A stretch of DNA of 64,000 nucleotides from Oreohelix idahoensis (GCA_024509875.1 JAMPIV010013761.1:54344-118343); one strand, 5' to 3'. Shown: positions 33,660-43,341, counted from the first letter of the stretch. The notes: generated from the sequence alone by a model not told the origin. Made by a program: numbers and translations.

Positions 33660-34260
33660 GACAATTGTTTCACCCAGCTGCATCATTTCTTTATTTTCAC
33701 TTTAGAAGTATTCTTCCAAAGCCAGAAGTGTTGATTTTAGGCAAGTCTTCTGAAGGGGTCATCATATGGCTCAGTGTTAATTAAGTAAAAAAAAAAATGA
33801 AACAAGATCACTAAAAATATTTTTGAGTACTATCTTTCACAAGAGGCCTATTATCAATAAGAAAGATTCTTGGAAACTAACAAAATCTGCACACAGTGCA
33901 TCATGTGAAACCCTGTAAAAATAGTTACAACTTTGCGAGACAATATTTTTATTTCCTGTGCAGTTTACCAGACAAGACTGGTGCAATCACAACAATGAAG
34001 TAAATCAAATTTCATAACATCATCACAACAACAACATAAATACTATCTTCTGTTCTGTATGTATATAAATAAATAATAAGGGGCTGCTGTAAAAATAAAG
34101 ACAATAAGTGCAAAAAATGAAGGGGCTGCTGTAAAGATAAAGATAAGTTTCAGATAATTCTGACACACCCCGTGTTTCTAGCGTATTGTTCATTTTTACA
34201 TTTAAGTCCTATGAAATTTTTTCATTTCTTTATGCACATATTAACCACGTGTAGTTCCTG
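33660..34260. other. AT-rich DNA, nothing recognised
   Basis: Contains a locally duplicated segment ('ggggctgctgtaaa-ataaagata' at about 34080 and 34121). There is no coding signature. Confidence 0.45.
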
Positions 34261-34261
34261 A

Positions 34262-34505
34262 CTGTCTCTTATGAGACAAAGAAAGAATTTGTAAACAGCT
34301 CCTTCAGGCATGTCGTATAAGGCGCCTTATATGAAAGTGCGCATGGACTAGAGAACATTATCATGTAACACCTGTTGCTATAGAAACCACGACTGCAAGA
34401 GCACATGAAAATAGTATGGTGCCTGGAGATCCACTGCAGATGAGCTTTGATATGGACATGGCAGCTGATGAGGATGGTGTAAAGTAAGCCACTTTTTGTT
34501 TTAAA
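34262..34505 (+). mobile_element. SINE-like family A, plus copy
   Basis: 'ttatgagacaaagaaagaat', 'caggcatgtcgtataaggcg', 'attatcatgtaacac', 'tgctatagaaaccacgactgc' and 'aagagcacatg' follow the family A order. 'gatccactgcagatgagctttgatatgg' near its end resembles the end of the LINE at 5460-5490. Confidence 0.65.
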
Positions 34506-34559
34506 ATTATTGTCCATCAAGGCATCATCATCGGGTCTTACTGCTTCCTAAAGGAGGCA

Positions 34560-34950
34560 AAAGGCAGCCTTAAACTGTTAATTGGACCGCTGATTTGGGC
34601 ATTTCTCTTTCAATCTACTGTTACATCTTTACTTCCTCTTTGAAGGTCTGACTGGAATGTTACTGGTACCTCAATATGTCCCTGATTCCACCTTTCTCTG
34701 CAAGCCCCTGTGAAGTCAAGTCACAAGAAATCTAAGCAGTCTGGATTCTTTTCAGCATGTGAATCATTCAGCTCCATCGTATTTGATCTCATGGTTGATG
34801 TCATTCATTCCGCTTTGTTCTTGGGTTTCTTAACGGTTTTCACCGGTTTTCCAAGTTACACCATATATTCTATTTTTAAGCATTGTCTTCAAATCCTCTG
34901 AGGGCATTTTCTGCATGTCTCTGCTCCATACAAGAGAAGAGTTCTGAGTT
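34560..34950 (-). pseudogene. Decayed LINE fragment
   Basis: The minus strand near 34945 reads LLLYGAETC, a typical motif after the LINE RT thumb, followed by a strongly decayed region. Support is limited to this motif and to position. Confidence 0.35.
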
Positions 34951-34984
34951 ATGTAAATTCTATTGTCCAAATTCAATGGAACAG

Positions 34985-35278
34985 ATGGAATTCACACCCA
35001 AAGACGCATTATTTCACTCAGACTTTGTATTTAACATAGATCTTACTTTTTCATATTTTCAGTCACCTTTTAGAATTTCACACAGATACATTATTATTTC
35101 ACACAAAAACATAACTCACATGGAATTCACACCCACAGACACATACTATTTCAAATTATTTCAATCAGACTTCCTATTTAACTCAGATGTTATTATCTCA
35201 TATTCTCTGCCAGCTCTTAGAATTTCACACAGATACATTATTATTTCACACATAAACACTTCTCACATCATTTCATGA
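34985..35278. repeat. 147-bp tandem duplication in the GTF2A2 3' flank
   Basis: AATTTCACACAGATACATT occurs at 35074 and 35221, and 'ggaattcacaccca[a/c]agac' at 34988 and 35130. The two units are slightly diverged. They lie directly downstream of the GTF2A2 stop and probably within its 3' untranslated region. Confidence 0.75.
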
Positions 35279-35287
35279 CCACAATTT

Positions 35288-35440
35288 CTATTTCACATCT
35301 CCCATGCTCTTTCCATCACAGGCGACTATTTTCACTTTGTCTACTCTTGCCAATTCCCCTGGTGGTGATTCTCGGAAGTCCACATTGTTCAGCACAAATG
35401 TCCACACGTTGTCACAGAATCGGTAGGTGTTCAGCTTACC
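35288..35440 (-). CDS. GTF2A2: GTF2A2 coding exon 3 (C-terminal beta-barrel part)
   Basis: The acceptor ...TTATCCCTAG precedes GGTAAGCTG. The exon encodes 50 residues starting [19 protein letters not shown] and containing [12 protein letters not shown], the two most conserved stretches of TFIIA gamma, and ends with TAG at 35288-35290. Between them the loop reads [14 protein letters not shown], about two residues longer than in the human protein. The C-terminal tail (KSMGDVK) is shorter and diverged, as tails are in this family. The beta-barrel residues are what contact TBP in known structures (family knowledge). Confidence 0.95.
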   Translation of the reverse strand, partial: GKLNTYRFCDNVWTFVLNNVDFRESPPGELARVDKVKIVACDGKSMGDVK

Positions 35441-35459
35441 CTAGGGATAAAGTGTGCAT

Positions 35460-35660
35460 GTATTAATAAAAAAGAAACCTGAGGCCTACGAGTCATAAGC
35501 AAATAATGAAAAAGGTATACTGTATAGCAGAAATTCATAACCTGGGGTACAAGTATCCCAATAATCAAGAAAACAGACTCAACATCTTCCTTCTACGGTG
35601 TCTACGCCACATCCTTGTTATTTTGTTGAAGGACATGAAGGCATTACGTTAAGCATAAAA
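35460..35660 (+). pseudogene. Small LINE remnant in intron 2
   Basis: At about 35577-35625 the plus strand reads NRLNIFLLRCLRHILVI, resembling the LINE block HLQCLREHILGISW at 46455-46500. It is short and isolated, so this is a tentative call. Confidence 0.35.
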
Positions 35661-35877
35661 ACAACTCACCGATAACCATGGTGATCACGTGCAATTTGGT
35701 TTGCTGACCATAAATTCACATTTTTAATGTTTTTTTAAACTTCCGTAGAACCAAACAGGTGAAGTAATCGTGCTGATTGACATTCCACGTGCAATGGCAA
35801 CTTTTCGTGAACAGAGTTCACTCTTAATTTGTTTTACAATCAGCAGACTTAGGGTAGTTTCATCACTTGCTAAAACC

Positions 35878-36906
35878 ATGCCACCGAGAAGAAGTCTTGA
35901 CACCTTACAAAGAATGAGGGCTATAGCGTGGGTTGAAAGTGGTTTATCTGTCCGTGAGGTTGCTAGACGGCTTGCAGTGTCACACTCTACTATCCAAAGA
36001 ATTTTGGAGAGATTTCAGGCCACAGGAAGTGTGGAGGATCGCTACCGGCCAGGTCGCCCTAGATGCACCAATAGACATGATGACCGGTACCTCTTGTTGT
36101 CAGCCCTGCGCCATCGAACAGTGACTTGTTCCACTCTAAGATGTCAGCTGAGACAAACGGTAAACGTTAATGTCAGTCAAAGCACCATTCGCAGACGTTT
36201 ACATGAATTTGGACTGGCTGCTCAACGTTTTGCAGTCAGAATCCCTCTTACTCCTGATCATCGCAGAGCCCGTGTTGCTTGGTGTCGCGAGCACATCCGA
36301 TAGACAAGGCAACAATGGAGTCAAGTTCTCCTCACTGATGAATCTCGCTTCACTGTGTCATTCAATGATGGCAGGATTCGAGTTTGGAGACGACCAGGAG
36401 AGCGATTTACTGATGACACAATTCGAGAGGTGGATCGTTATGGTAGGGGTTCTGTCATTGTCTGGGGAGGCTTCTACAGACACGTCAGGACCCCACTCTA
36501 CATCATCCAAGGCAACTTGGTCGGCCCAAGATACCAGAACGAAATCTTGAGACCAATTGTTCAGCCTGCTCTGGAGGCCATAGGTGGTAATGCCATCCTC
36601 CAAGATGATAACGCTCGACCCCATCGAGATCGTGTGGTGAATGAGTTTATTCAGCAACATGGGATCACCAGGATGGCGTGGCCAGCTCATTCACCTGACC
36701 TTTCTCCGATTGAGCACCTCTGGGATGTCCTTGGTCGAAGATTGTCAACAAATCACCCCCTGCCAATGGATGTTGCACAGCTGACTGCATTTCTGCTTCA
36801 GGAATGGCATGCTGTTCCTCAGGATACTCTTCGGACCCTTGTGGACTCAAAGCGTCTACGCTGTCTTGAATGCCTTGCTGCAAACGGTGGTCATACCCGA
36901 TTTTGA
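35878..36906 (+). pseudogene. Tc1-like transposase, one premature stop
   Basis: A 343-codon frame from MPPRRSLDTLQRMRAIAW to a natural TGA at 36904-36906, broken only by TAG at 36301-36303 (codon 142). It has the bipartite helix-turn-helix DNA-binding region (SVREVARRLAVSHSTIQRI and QSTIRRRLHEFGL) with a GRPR linker. The catalytic triad is intact: LLTDESRF, LQDDNARPH and SPIEHLWDVLGRR, with 34 residues between the second Asp and the Glu (DD34E). It sits in GTF2A2 intron 2, antisense to the gene. Terminal inverted repeats were not found by eye. It is clearly a different family from the element at 11356-26963. Confidence 0.93.
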
Positions 36907-37794
36907 AATGTCTATTTGTCCAATATCTATTGTGTGACTTTTGAAAAGGTGGGTGACACACTTCACAGCTTCATTGCGTTTGAATGTGTGTTTTCATTTC
37001 TTTACGTGACATGTCAATGTGGTATTCAATAAAAGCCGTTTTGACTGATACCAATAACGTTTATATCAGATTTGTTTTATGGTTTCAACCAAGATTTTTC
37101 TAAGTGGCCCTTGACTTTTGACGAGTAGTATATATTGAAAATTATATCTGGATTCTTAGTCCTGTTCTTAATTAAATCCAAACTAAGAAACAAATTAAGG
37201 CTGAACATTGTATGTAGGGGTCTTTCAAAAACTGTACCAAGAATAAAACTGTTGGTTGACAAGAAACAGAATCAAGGGTCTCATTAACTTATTTGACTGC
37301 GATCTGGCAAACATTTAATTTTACTGTACTAAAAATGTTGTGTTGCTGTTGTCTGTGTTCGCTCTCAGCGATATCTCTCTCTTACAAAGCTGGCCATTAG
37401 TTTTGAGCGGTAAGTATGTTGTGTCATAGTTTACAGCTAGGCTGCGATATCTGCGCCTTTCGGCCCAACACATCATATTTCAGCAAGCAATTTTTACAGG
37501 CTTCCTTCGTGCCACCTCATGCCTATATGTATGCTATACCTCATGTCCATCCAACAGTGCAGTGAGGTGGCATCACCAGTGAGCGCCATTGGAGCCGAGA
37601 CGCAACTCTGCCCAGATCTGGGAGGCCCCATTTCTGGGAACACCACACACAGCCAATTGAGGCACCGTTCGCCGTGCATCTTATACTAACAATGATTGTT
37701 ATGTAATGAATAAAGTTTTCATTATGAAAAATTAATCTGTTTTTTTTTTAAATTTTCGTATGTGCATATGAATGGCAAGCCTGTGTACTTCCCA
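36907..37794. other. Intronic DNA, unclassified
   Basis: This holds the 3' flank of the Tc1-like copy, then about 400 bp (37340-37740) of less AT-rich DNA ending with AATAAAGTTTTCATTATG. No family was recognised and no conserved frame is present. Confidence 0.4.
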
Positions 37795-38005
37795 ATGATC
37801 TCTGGAGAGACAAACAGAGAATATGACTACTACCCCCCTTAAGTATGTGATGCAAGACAACTAAAATGAGGTTGTGCAACCTCATCATGTAAAACTAACT
37901 GCCACAGAAAATCCTGCTGCAAGAGCACATCACTGCTTGGTGCATGCTTCGTGTGGGGGGGGGGGGGGGCAACCAGCTGCAGTGGTGGGTCTGCGCTCTG
38001 TAAAG
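37795..38005 (+). mobile_element. SINE-like family A, plus copy
   Basis: 'ctctggagagacaaacagag', 'gcaagacaactaaaatgagg', 'gcaacctcatcatgtaaaac', 'tgccacagaaaatcctgctgc' and 'gagcacatcactgcttggtgc' follow the family order. A poly-G run lies at about 37957-37969. Confidence 0.65.
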
Positions 38006-38143
38006 AGCAAACAGAAAAACAATGATGATGACATGAATGGTAAAATCTAGGATTCTGCCCTTTCATACTTAGAGGGCACAGGAAGGTTTACTAAAAGCCA
38101 AATAAGCATGGGGACTGAAAAAGGTTGGAAACGTGCTGTGGTG

Positions 38144-38473
38144 CAGTGTTTCTTAACCAGGGATGCATGCACCCCCTTGGGGTGCGAGACTTACCTTCCA
38201 GGGGTGCGAGACATATAGATATTTTAGAATGCGAATCATCATAAACTATATATAGTACACAGAACTCAAATGTATTTGTACAAAATAGAACACTGACAAC
38301 GTGGATTAGATACTGAACCCTAGTCATATTTTGTAAATAATATGTTCTCAAAATAAACTTGTTTCTCTTTTAAGCATTTCAGGCATTTTTTGTGAGCTAG
38401 AAGATAAAGGGGTGTGAGGCTTCTTAAGATGCTGTAAATGGGTGCAGGACCTCTAAAAGGTTAAGAAACACTA
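38144..38473. mobile_element. Non-autonomous hAT element
   Basis: The left end CAGTGTTTCTTAACC and the right end GGTTAAGAAACACTA are inverted copies. Length is about 330 bp with no ORF; 'ggggtgcgagac' is repeated near the left end. No convincing 8-bp target duplication was seen. Its ends resemble those of the hAT element at 47167-48487. Confidence 0.65.
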
Positions 38474-38489
38474 GTTAGTTGCTTATCCT

Positions 38490-38722
38490 TTACAGGACGT
38501 GGCAATCAACCCCAGCTTTTATTGGCTGTTTGTGATTTTTCTAGGCAATTTTTTTCATTCAGTAGTTTGCCATTGCTTTCTGAACGGTACGGCGCTTATA
38601 CCATTGTTAAAAATCCACACAAAGCGATCTGCTACCAAACCGCCTGCAGCAGGGTTCGAACCTGGTATATCTGGATTATGAAACTGCGTTCATATCCATT
38701 AGGCCACAGACGCCGACTAAGA
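38490..38722 (-). mobile_element. tRNA-headed SINE (type E)
   Basis: On the minus strand the head runs from about 38718: GGCGTCTGTGGCCTAATGG includes an A-box-like TGGCCTAATGG, and GGTTCGAACCC (about 38653-38663) is a strong B box. A body of about 160 bp follows. It lies between two hAT elements inside GTF2A2 intron 2. Confidence 0.7.
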
Positions 38723-38789
38723 AACACTGCTGTAGAGAAAAGACACTAGAGGTAAAACTAAAGGAGGGGTATTAAAAGACACACTAGAG

Positions 38790-39253
38790 CAGCAGTCGAC
38801 AACTCAGGAGCTGTCATGATCTACTTGAGATTCACTGAGCTGTCAAAAGATCTACCAGGATAAAATCATATCTGTTTTCAGGTTTCGGAGTATTTAGAAT
38901 TTGGAAAATTTGCAAAATTATAGTAACTTTTATCTCTGCTGTACGATCTGGTTCCTCCAATTCCATTGACAGAGCGGTGGATAATTCAAACTAAATGATA
39001 TTTTACAGAATGCTAACTTCACTTTAAACAAAAGATGGCTTCCTACTTTATGCAGTTTAAGAATAAAGTGAATTTTAGTTAGCTAGCTAGTGGGTTTTCA
39101 CTGGGAATGTAATGAAAGTACCTTTAAACCTGGGGGCACCACACTTTTACATGCCGGAAGGAAAGGTCTAGTCTCCATCAGCCATCTAGAGATCTACCAA
39201 ATGATACTCTGGGACCTGCCGGTGGATAAAGATCAACCAGTTGCCGATCCCTG
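38790..39253. mobile_element. Non-autonomous hAT-like element
   Basis: Imperfect inverted ends CAGCAGTCGACAAC (38790) and the reverse of GTTGCCGATCCCTG (ending 39253) match at 10 of 14 bases. The flanking octamers CACTAGAG and CTCTAGTC agree at five positions around a central TA, which fits a decayed hAT target duplication. There is no ORF. It is within GTF2A2 intron 2. Confidence 0.5.
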
Positions 39254-39464
39254 CTCTAGTCCATCTAAATGACGCCATTGCCTTGCTCTGAGAGTGTATG
39301 TGTTCTGGTAGATGACCAGCCAAGTACCCCAAAGAAGTGCTATCACTGGCCTAGACCCTTTCAAGACACAACTTCTCAACTATGGAATTTAATACCTGAA
39401 TGATTCAAATATTTTTACAGACACTATAACTTTGAAAACAAGCATAGGCCACACAATGCCAGGA

Positions 39465-39535
39465 CACAGGACATAGCCCCACAGGCTCCAGGGGGCCTCT
39501 GAAGAGACAAAGAAAGAATAGGACTTCAGCTCTTT
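39465..39535 (+). mobile_element. SINE-like family A, 5' piece
   Basis: 'gggggcctctgaagagacaa' and 'agaaagaataggact' match the start of family A. The rest appears to resume at about 40012, suggesting interruption by the SINE at 39536-39790 and flanking DNA. Confidence 0.5.
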
Positions 39536-39790
39536 CGGGGGTCGGAGTGGCTTAGAGGTATGGCATCTGCCTCGAATTCTAAAGGTACCGGTTTTGATTC
39601 CCAGTAGAGGGAAATTTTTTTGTTCAGAACCAGTGGTCCTAATAATGTCATACTTCCCCCTAGTCTCCTGGGTAGTGAGATTGGATGCCTAGCCTTCTCG
39701 GATAAGGGCGAAAAAATAGGAGGACTGTGTGCAGGTTGTGCAATTTAAAAAGTCAACTTCAGTTGAAAATCATTAAGAGTAGACCAAAAG
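39536..39790 (+). mobile_element. tRNA-headed SINE (type F)
   Basis: The plus-strand head GGGGTCGGAGTGGCTTAGAG has an A box (TGGCTTAGAGGTATGG) and a decayed B box, GGTTTTGATTCC, near 39590-39601. A body of about 180 bp follows. It differs from the heads at 28838 and 38718, so at least three tRNA-derived SINE heads exist in the window. Confidence 0.65.
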
Positions 39791-40011
39791 GGCCGTTGCC
39801 CTGGCAAAATTTAAAAATTCAGAAACATACCCACCACAAACATTTTTATAGAATGTGTGATTTCTATATACACACATTTGGATTCTCGCTGGTGCTACAG
39901 AGTTTGTGCACTGTGTTGAGATTCTTGTGTGATCTAAGGGAGGTACTGATAGAGTTGGCTGTGTGCAATGAAGATAGTCACAAAACCAAACAAATCCCTC
40001 AGGATTTTCGA

Positions 40012-40190
40012 ACAAGGTGAAAAATATGAGTATGTGCATGGGACTGTCGGATATTAAAAAAACTGCCACAGAAACCACTCTTGCAGGAGTATGTGATTGC
40101 TTGGTGCAGACTTCCTGCAAGAGGACCAACTACAGTGGTCTTCTTCCTGCATAGGCCCTGGAACTACCAAGGGTCAAATCTAAAATGCCA
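40012..40190 (+). mobile_element. SINE-like family A, 3' piece
   Basis: 'actgccacagaaaccactct', 'tgcaggagtatgtgattgc' and 'ttggtgcagacttcctgcaag' continue family A after the 39465-39535 piece. Confidence 0.55.
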
Positions 40191-40406
40191 GTAAAATAAG
40201 TTCTAAACATTATAATTCAGACATACAATCTTTTCAAGTACACATAACTTTTCACCAAATATCCACCACTAACCAAATTTTGATACATAAAAAGGTATTG
40301 TATTTCTGTAATGTTGTATTATGTTCAATACTAAAATATGTCCTTTTCTGTGGTGATGCATAAAAACAGTTATCAGGGATGAAAAATATTTATGGTACAG
40401 TGTTAC

Positions 40407-40511
40407 CTTAAATGAAATCTTAGCTTTCACCCTCTGAGCCAAAGCTTGGTTGATTGCTTTGTCAAACTGGAGTAACACCTTCAGGGCAAGCTGTGGTGAG
40501 ATCTGGCCCAT
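40407..40511 (-). CDS. GTF2A2: GTF2A2 coding exon 2 (helical part)
   Basis: A 105-bp exon, phase 0 at both ends, between acceptor ATTGTTTCAG and donor AAG|GTAACA. It encodes 35 residues including [20 protein letters not shown] and [12 protein letters not shown], a near-invariant stretch of TFIIA gamma that forms part of the four-helix bundle with the alpha/beta chain. The first codon happens to be ATG but it is internal; residue numbering and homology place 24 residues before it. Confidence 0.95.
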
Positions 40512-40545
40512 CTGAAACAATGATGAATAAAATAAGAACAAAAAA

Positions 40546-40606
40546 AAGAATACACAGATAATGAGTCCCACTGAGGAATCTCAACTGATTCAAACAATGT
40601 TAACAT
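40546..40606. repeat. 61-bp segment duplicated exactly at 46328-46388
   Basis: Located in GTF2A2 intron 1, 35 bp from exon 2. The identical 61 bp sit inside a LINE fragment 5.8 kb away. The segment starts AAGAATACACAGATAATGAG and ends CAATGTTAACAT. Confidence 0.9.
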
Positions 40607-40674
40607 TTCATCACAAGTCATGCCTAATAATCTTCTCATTTTCACTTCCTGTGGAACGTTTAGCCACCATTACA

Positions 40675-40885
40675 GTTAATCCCCTTGGATGAAGCCTGCA
40701 CCAAGCATTTATGTGCTCTTACAATAGTGGATTATGTAGCAATGTATTATACATCATGAGGTTTCCCGGCCCCATGAACAACCTCATATTAGTCACCTTG
40801 TACGACATGCCTCAGGGTGCAGTAGTCCTATTCTTTTGTCTCTTCAGAGACCCCCAGGAACTAAGCAAGGCAACACAGAAAGATA
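40675..40885 (-). mobile_element. SINE-like family A, minus copy
   Basis: Best preserved minus copy: 'gatgaagcctgcaccaagca', 'ttacaatagtggattatgtagc', 'tacatcatgaggtttcccggc', 'ctcatattagtcaccttgtacg', 'gacatgcctcagggtgcagtag' and 'ttcagagacccccaggaact'. Within GTF2A2 intron 1. Confidence 0.7.
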
Positions 40886-41004
40886 CGCGTGGAAAAAATA
40901 ACTACAAGATACTGGAATTAATCTGATCATGCTCTAACAAGAGAGATCTAGATTCCAAGGAACTCCAGATGGGAAAAACGAAAGATGCCAACAAAAACTG
41001 GCAG

Positions 41005-41375
41005 TGAACAGTGGATACTATCACCAACCAAGATCTGCTTACACGGAGCAAGCAAGAGGACATGCACACCGTCATAGCTGGCAGACGCTGGAGCTGGGTT
41101 GGCCATGTCCTCAGAAGAGACCCCGATGCCATCACAAGAACAGCTATGCTTTGGACCCCTGAAGGAAAACGAAAGAGAGGCCGACCAAAAACAACCTGGC
41201 GGAGGATTGTGGAGGCTGAGATGCAAAAAATGAACCAAAGTTGGTGCACTGTACGAAGGATGGCCGCTGACCGAGCAAAGTGGAATCAATTTGTTGTTGC
41301 CCTACAAGACGCCACTAGGCGTGATGGCCACTGACTGCTTTGACGGTCGGCGGCTAAGGATCAAAGAAAGAAGAA
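41005..41375 (+). pseudogene. LINE family C, C-terminal fragment
   Basis: A plus-strand frame from about 41011 to a TGA at 41332-41334 reads TITNQDLLTRSKQEDMHTV, WSWVGHVLRRDPDAITR, MLWTPEGKRKRGRPKTTWRR and FVVALQDATRRDGH. After the stop come about 25 bp of 3' UTR and a GAAAGAAGAAG tail. These motifs mark the end of RTE-like LINE ORFs. The same sequence appears inverted at 44791-45270. The endonuclease and RT are missing, so it is a 5'-truncated copy, inside GTF2A2 intron 1. Confidence 0.85.
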
Positions 41376-42320
41376 GTGAACAGTGGAGGCTCAGTAGATA
41401 CAGATAAGAACAGCAGCAGATACATCATACAAGAATTGATATGGAGCAAAAGGGATGGTGGAGACATGCATGGCATAAAATGGCATTAATTTATTTTCAT
41501 AATACAGGTCCTCAACCTCTTACGTGCAACTCTTAGGGCAGGGGCGTTTTGGAATTCAAACCCATTTTTGTATTTCAGAACAGTTGCATGGTACATGTAC
41601 CATGTATTATGGTAACACCCTAGCAGCGTCTGTAGCAGTACCCTCTAAACACATTAATATTTGTAATTATTTTAAAGACATAACCTTGCTGCTAAACATT
41701 TTGGAGTCAAGCCACTTGCCATCTTGTTCCCATAAGGACATCCATGCAGCTCGGTCACCATTTTATACAAATTCTCTGATAATCTGATTTCACTCATCTT
41801 TTAATTGTAATTATTTGTAAAGATCTATCAATTTCAGCACACTGTTACAAAATAATGCTGACTGATGTATACATTAACAGCTACCAGGTTAAAATGAATA
41901 ACAGTCAGACGTACAGTTGATGGGTTGAAATGAAGAACAGTGGGTTGCGTTCTTTGATGTCATACAAATAAGTTGCTGAAGTCGTAAGGGTTAGGACTAA
42001 GGTTAGAGTTTATGATTCCTAAACCTAATACTAACCCTTATTACTGCGTTTCTTAATTTTTTTTTTTTTTTTGAGGATTCAAACACATGGCCCACCGTTC
42101 TTCATTTCAGCCATTCAGAGCCATCCAAATAATTCGCCCACGGCCTTAGAGTTAGTATACTGTTTGATTTATGATTCCTAACTGATGATTACTGGATCTC
42201 TTAATTCTCTTTTAAGGCCGTAGTGAACACTTCTACCACTTCGTTTGAACCCAACTGGAACTTACTTATATTTTAGCTACTGAAAACAATGATAATGACC
42301 CGTGTGAGCCTAATCATGAT
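41376..42320. other. Intron 1 DNA, nothing recognised
   Basis: No coding or repeat signature is clear. Two stretches (about 41980-42060 and 42120-42210) contain similar 'cctaa...tactg' text and may be a degenerate duplication. Confidence 0.4.
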
Positions 42321-42324
42321 ATGA

Positions 42325-42830
42325 CAAATCATCATGTGACGTATTCTTTCCAGAACGTTGTCTCCATTACAGCTGCTCTGAACGCATCACGATTCTGGGC
42401 AAGTCGACCTGCATCAGCCAAAGACAAGTTCAGACTCTCTGTGATGTCCTGGGTCCACCGTCGTCTAGGTCGACCCCTTCCCCTTTTTTCCAGGGACCAT
42501 GCCTTCCATCACTGTTTTTTCCAGACTATTATGTCTTTTTATATGACCGAAAAATTTCAGCTTCCTTATTGCGATGGTATTTAGGAGCCAATGTTCCTGT
42601 ACATTTAGTGAGTGCAGTACTTCTCTGTTGGTCTTTTTTTCTGTCCAGGGTATTCTCAACATCCTTCTGTAGCATTTCATTTCGAATGATGTAATCTTTT
42701 TTGCAACTGTTTTATTGAGTGTCCAAGTCTCGCAGCCGTATGTTGCTACTGGGAATATACATGCTCTGATCAGTTGTAACTTTGTTTCTTTGCTTGTGCC
42801 TTGCCATAGGTTTTTCATCTGTATTAGCTT
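42325..42830 (-). pseudogene. RTE-like LINE C-terminal fragment
   Basis: The minus strand reads KNLWQGTSKETKLQLIRAC, YGCETWTLNKTVAKKIT, EMKCYRRMLRIPWTEKKTN, KLKFFGHIKRHNSLEKTVM and GMVPGKKGKGS. After a frameshift near 42465 the end (LAQNRD-like, then ETTFWKEYVT-like) reaches about 42330. Order and motifs are standard for the end of RTE-like ORFs. It lies in GTF2A2 intron 1 in the same orientation as the gene. Confidence 0.85.
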
Positions 42831-43085
42831 ATGTGAAGCAATTGATATGACACATATCTCGTTTATTAATTGTGAAATTCATGAAATACATGCATCGATC
42901 AATCGTTTATTCATTTCCTAATATTTTTATAGGCCTAGGCTACATGAAGTAGTTTTAATTTGTTTAGGCTAGTGCCCTGTATATACAGTTTAGGCCTAGG
43001 CCTAATCTGAAAAATTTAACGTGACCAAACTGAATACACTGTTCCTCGTAGGACGAACAGGTGTCAGTGAGGGGTGTTTTATTAC

Positions 43086-43157
43086 CTGGATTAATTCATC
43101 CAGGCTCTCTTGTAAGGTATGTCCAAGGGTAGTATTTCTGTAGAGCTGGTAACTCAT
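43086..43157 (-). CDS. GTF2A2: GTF2A2 coding exon 1 (N-terminus)
   Basis: ATG at 43157-43155 starts [20 protein letters not shown], followed by ELIQ and a donor site CAG|GTAATA. Twenty-four residues, matching the conserved N-terminus of TFIIA gamma ([18 protein letters not shown]), which forms the first helix. An in-frame stop is not needed to fix the start, because family members begin at this methionine. Any 5' untranslated exon and the promoter lie at higher coordinates and were not identified. Confidence 0.95.
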
Positions 43158-43341
43158 TTTTAATGAGAATTCTTGAGTTTAATGTCACAAAGACCTTCTT
43201 CCAGTCGATGTTAAAACAGGAAATAGTTTAATTAAAAAGTGTTTATTAGAGTAGGTTCCCCTTGTATAATAAAATTGCGAATGTTAGAACATTTCATAGT
43301 TAACACATGTTGCGCACACTCACTCACGTGGGCAAGGGGGA

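Larger units (their letters stand above)
35288..43157 (-). other. GTF2A2: GTF2A2 gene, TFIIA small (gamma) subunit, three coding exons
   Basis: TFIIA stabilises TBP on promoter DNA; the gamma subunit pairs with the alpha/beta chains in the nucleus to form a helical bundle and a beta barrel that contacts TBP. The three exons on the minus strand join in phase 0 and give 109 residues, the same length as the human protein. Both introns have GT...AG ends (donors CAG|GTAAT and AAG|GTAAC; acceptors TTTCAG and CCCTAG). Exon junctions fall after residues 24 and 59. Intron 1 (40512-43085) holds family C and other LINE tails; intron 2 (35441-40406) holds a Tc1-like element, hAT elements and SINEs. There are no stops or frameshifts, so the gene is probably functional. 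UTRs and promoter are not determined. Confidence 0.95.

Noticed and set aside
37494..37679. Minus-strand ORF of 61 codons in GTF2A2 intron 2
   Set aside because: No recognisable motif, no splice context, and it lies in unclassified intronic DNA. Not supported as a gene.
38647..38718. Possible tRNA gene on the minus strand
   Set aside because: Good B box but no well-paired cloverleaf, and a SINE-type body follows.
38136..38734. A single hAT element from 38144 to the AAGAAACACTG at 38724-38734, using octamers CTGTGGTG and CTGTAGAG as target duplication
   Set aside because: The octamers agree at six of eight positions, but a closer inverted end exists at 38459-38473 and the SINE head fills the rest. 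I kept the shorter element.
41011..41334. ORFs with WTPEGKRKRGRPK could be called host proteins (such matches are often labelled as craniofacial development or endonuclease-reverse transcriptase proteins)
   Set aside because: Multiple truncated copies in both orientations, (GAA)n tails and target duplications show that these are LINE termini.
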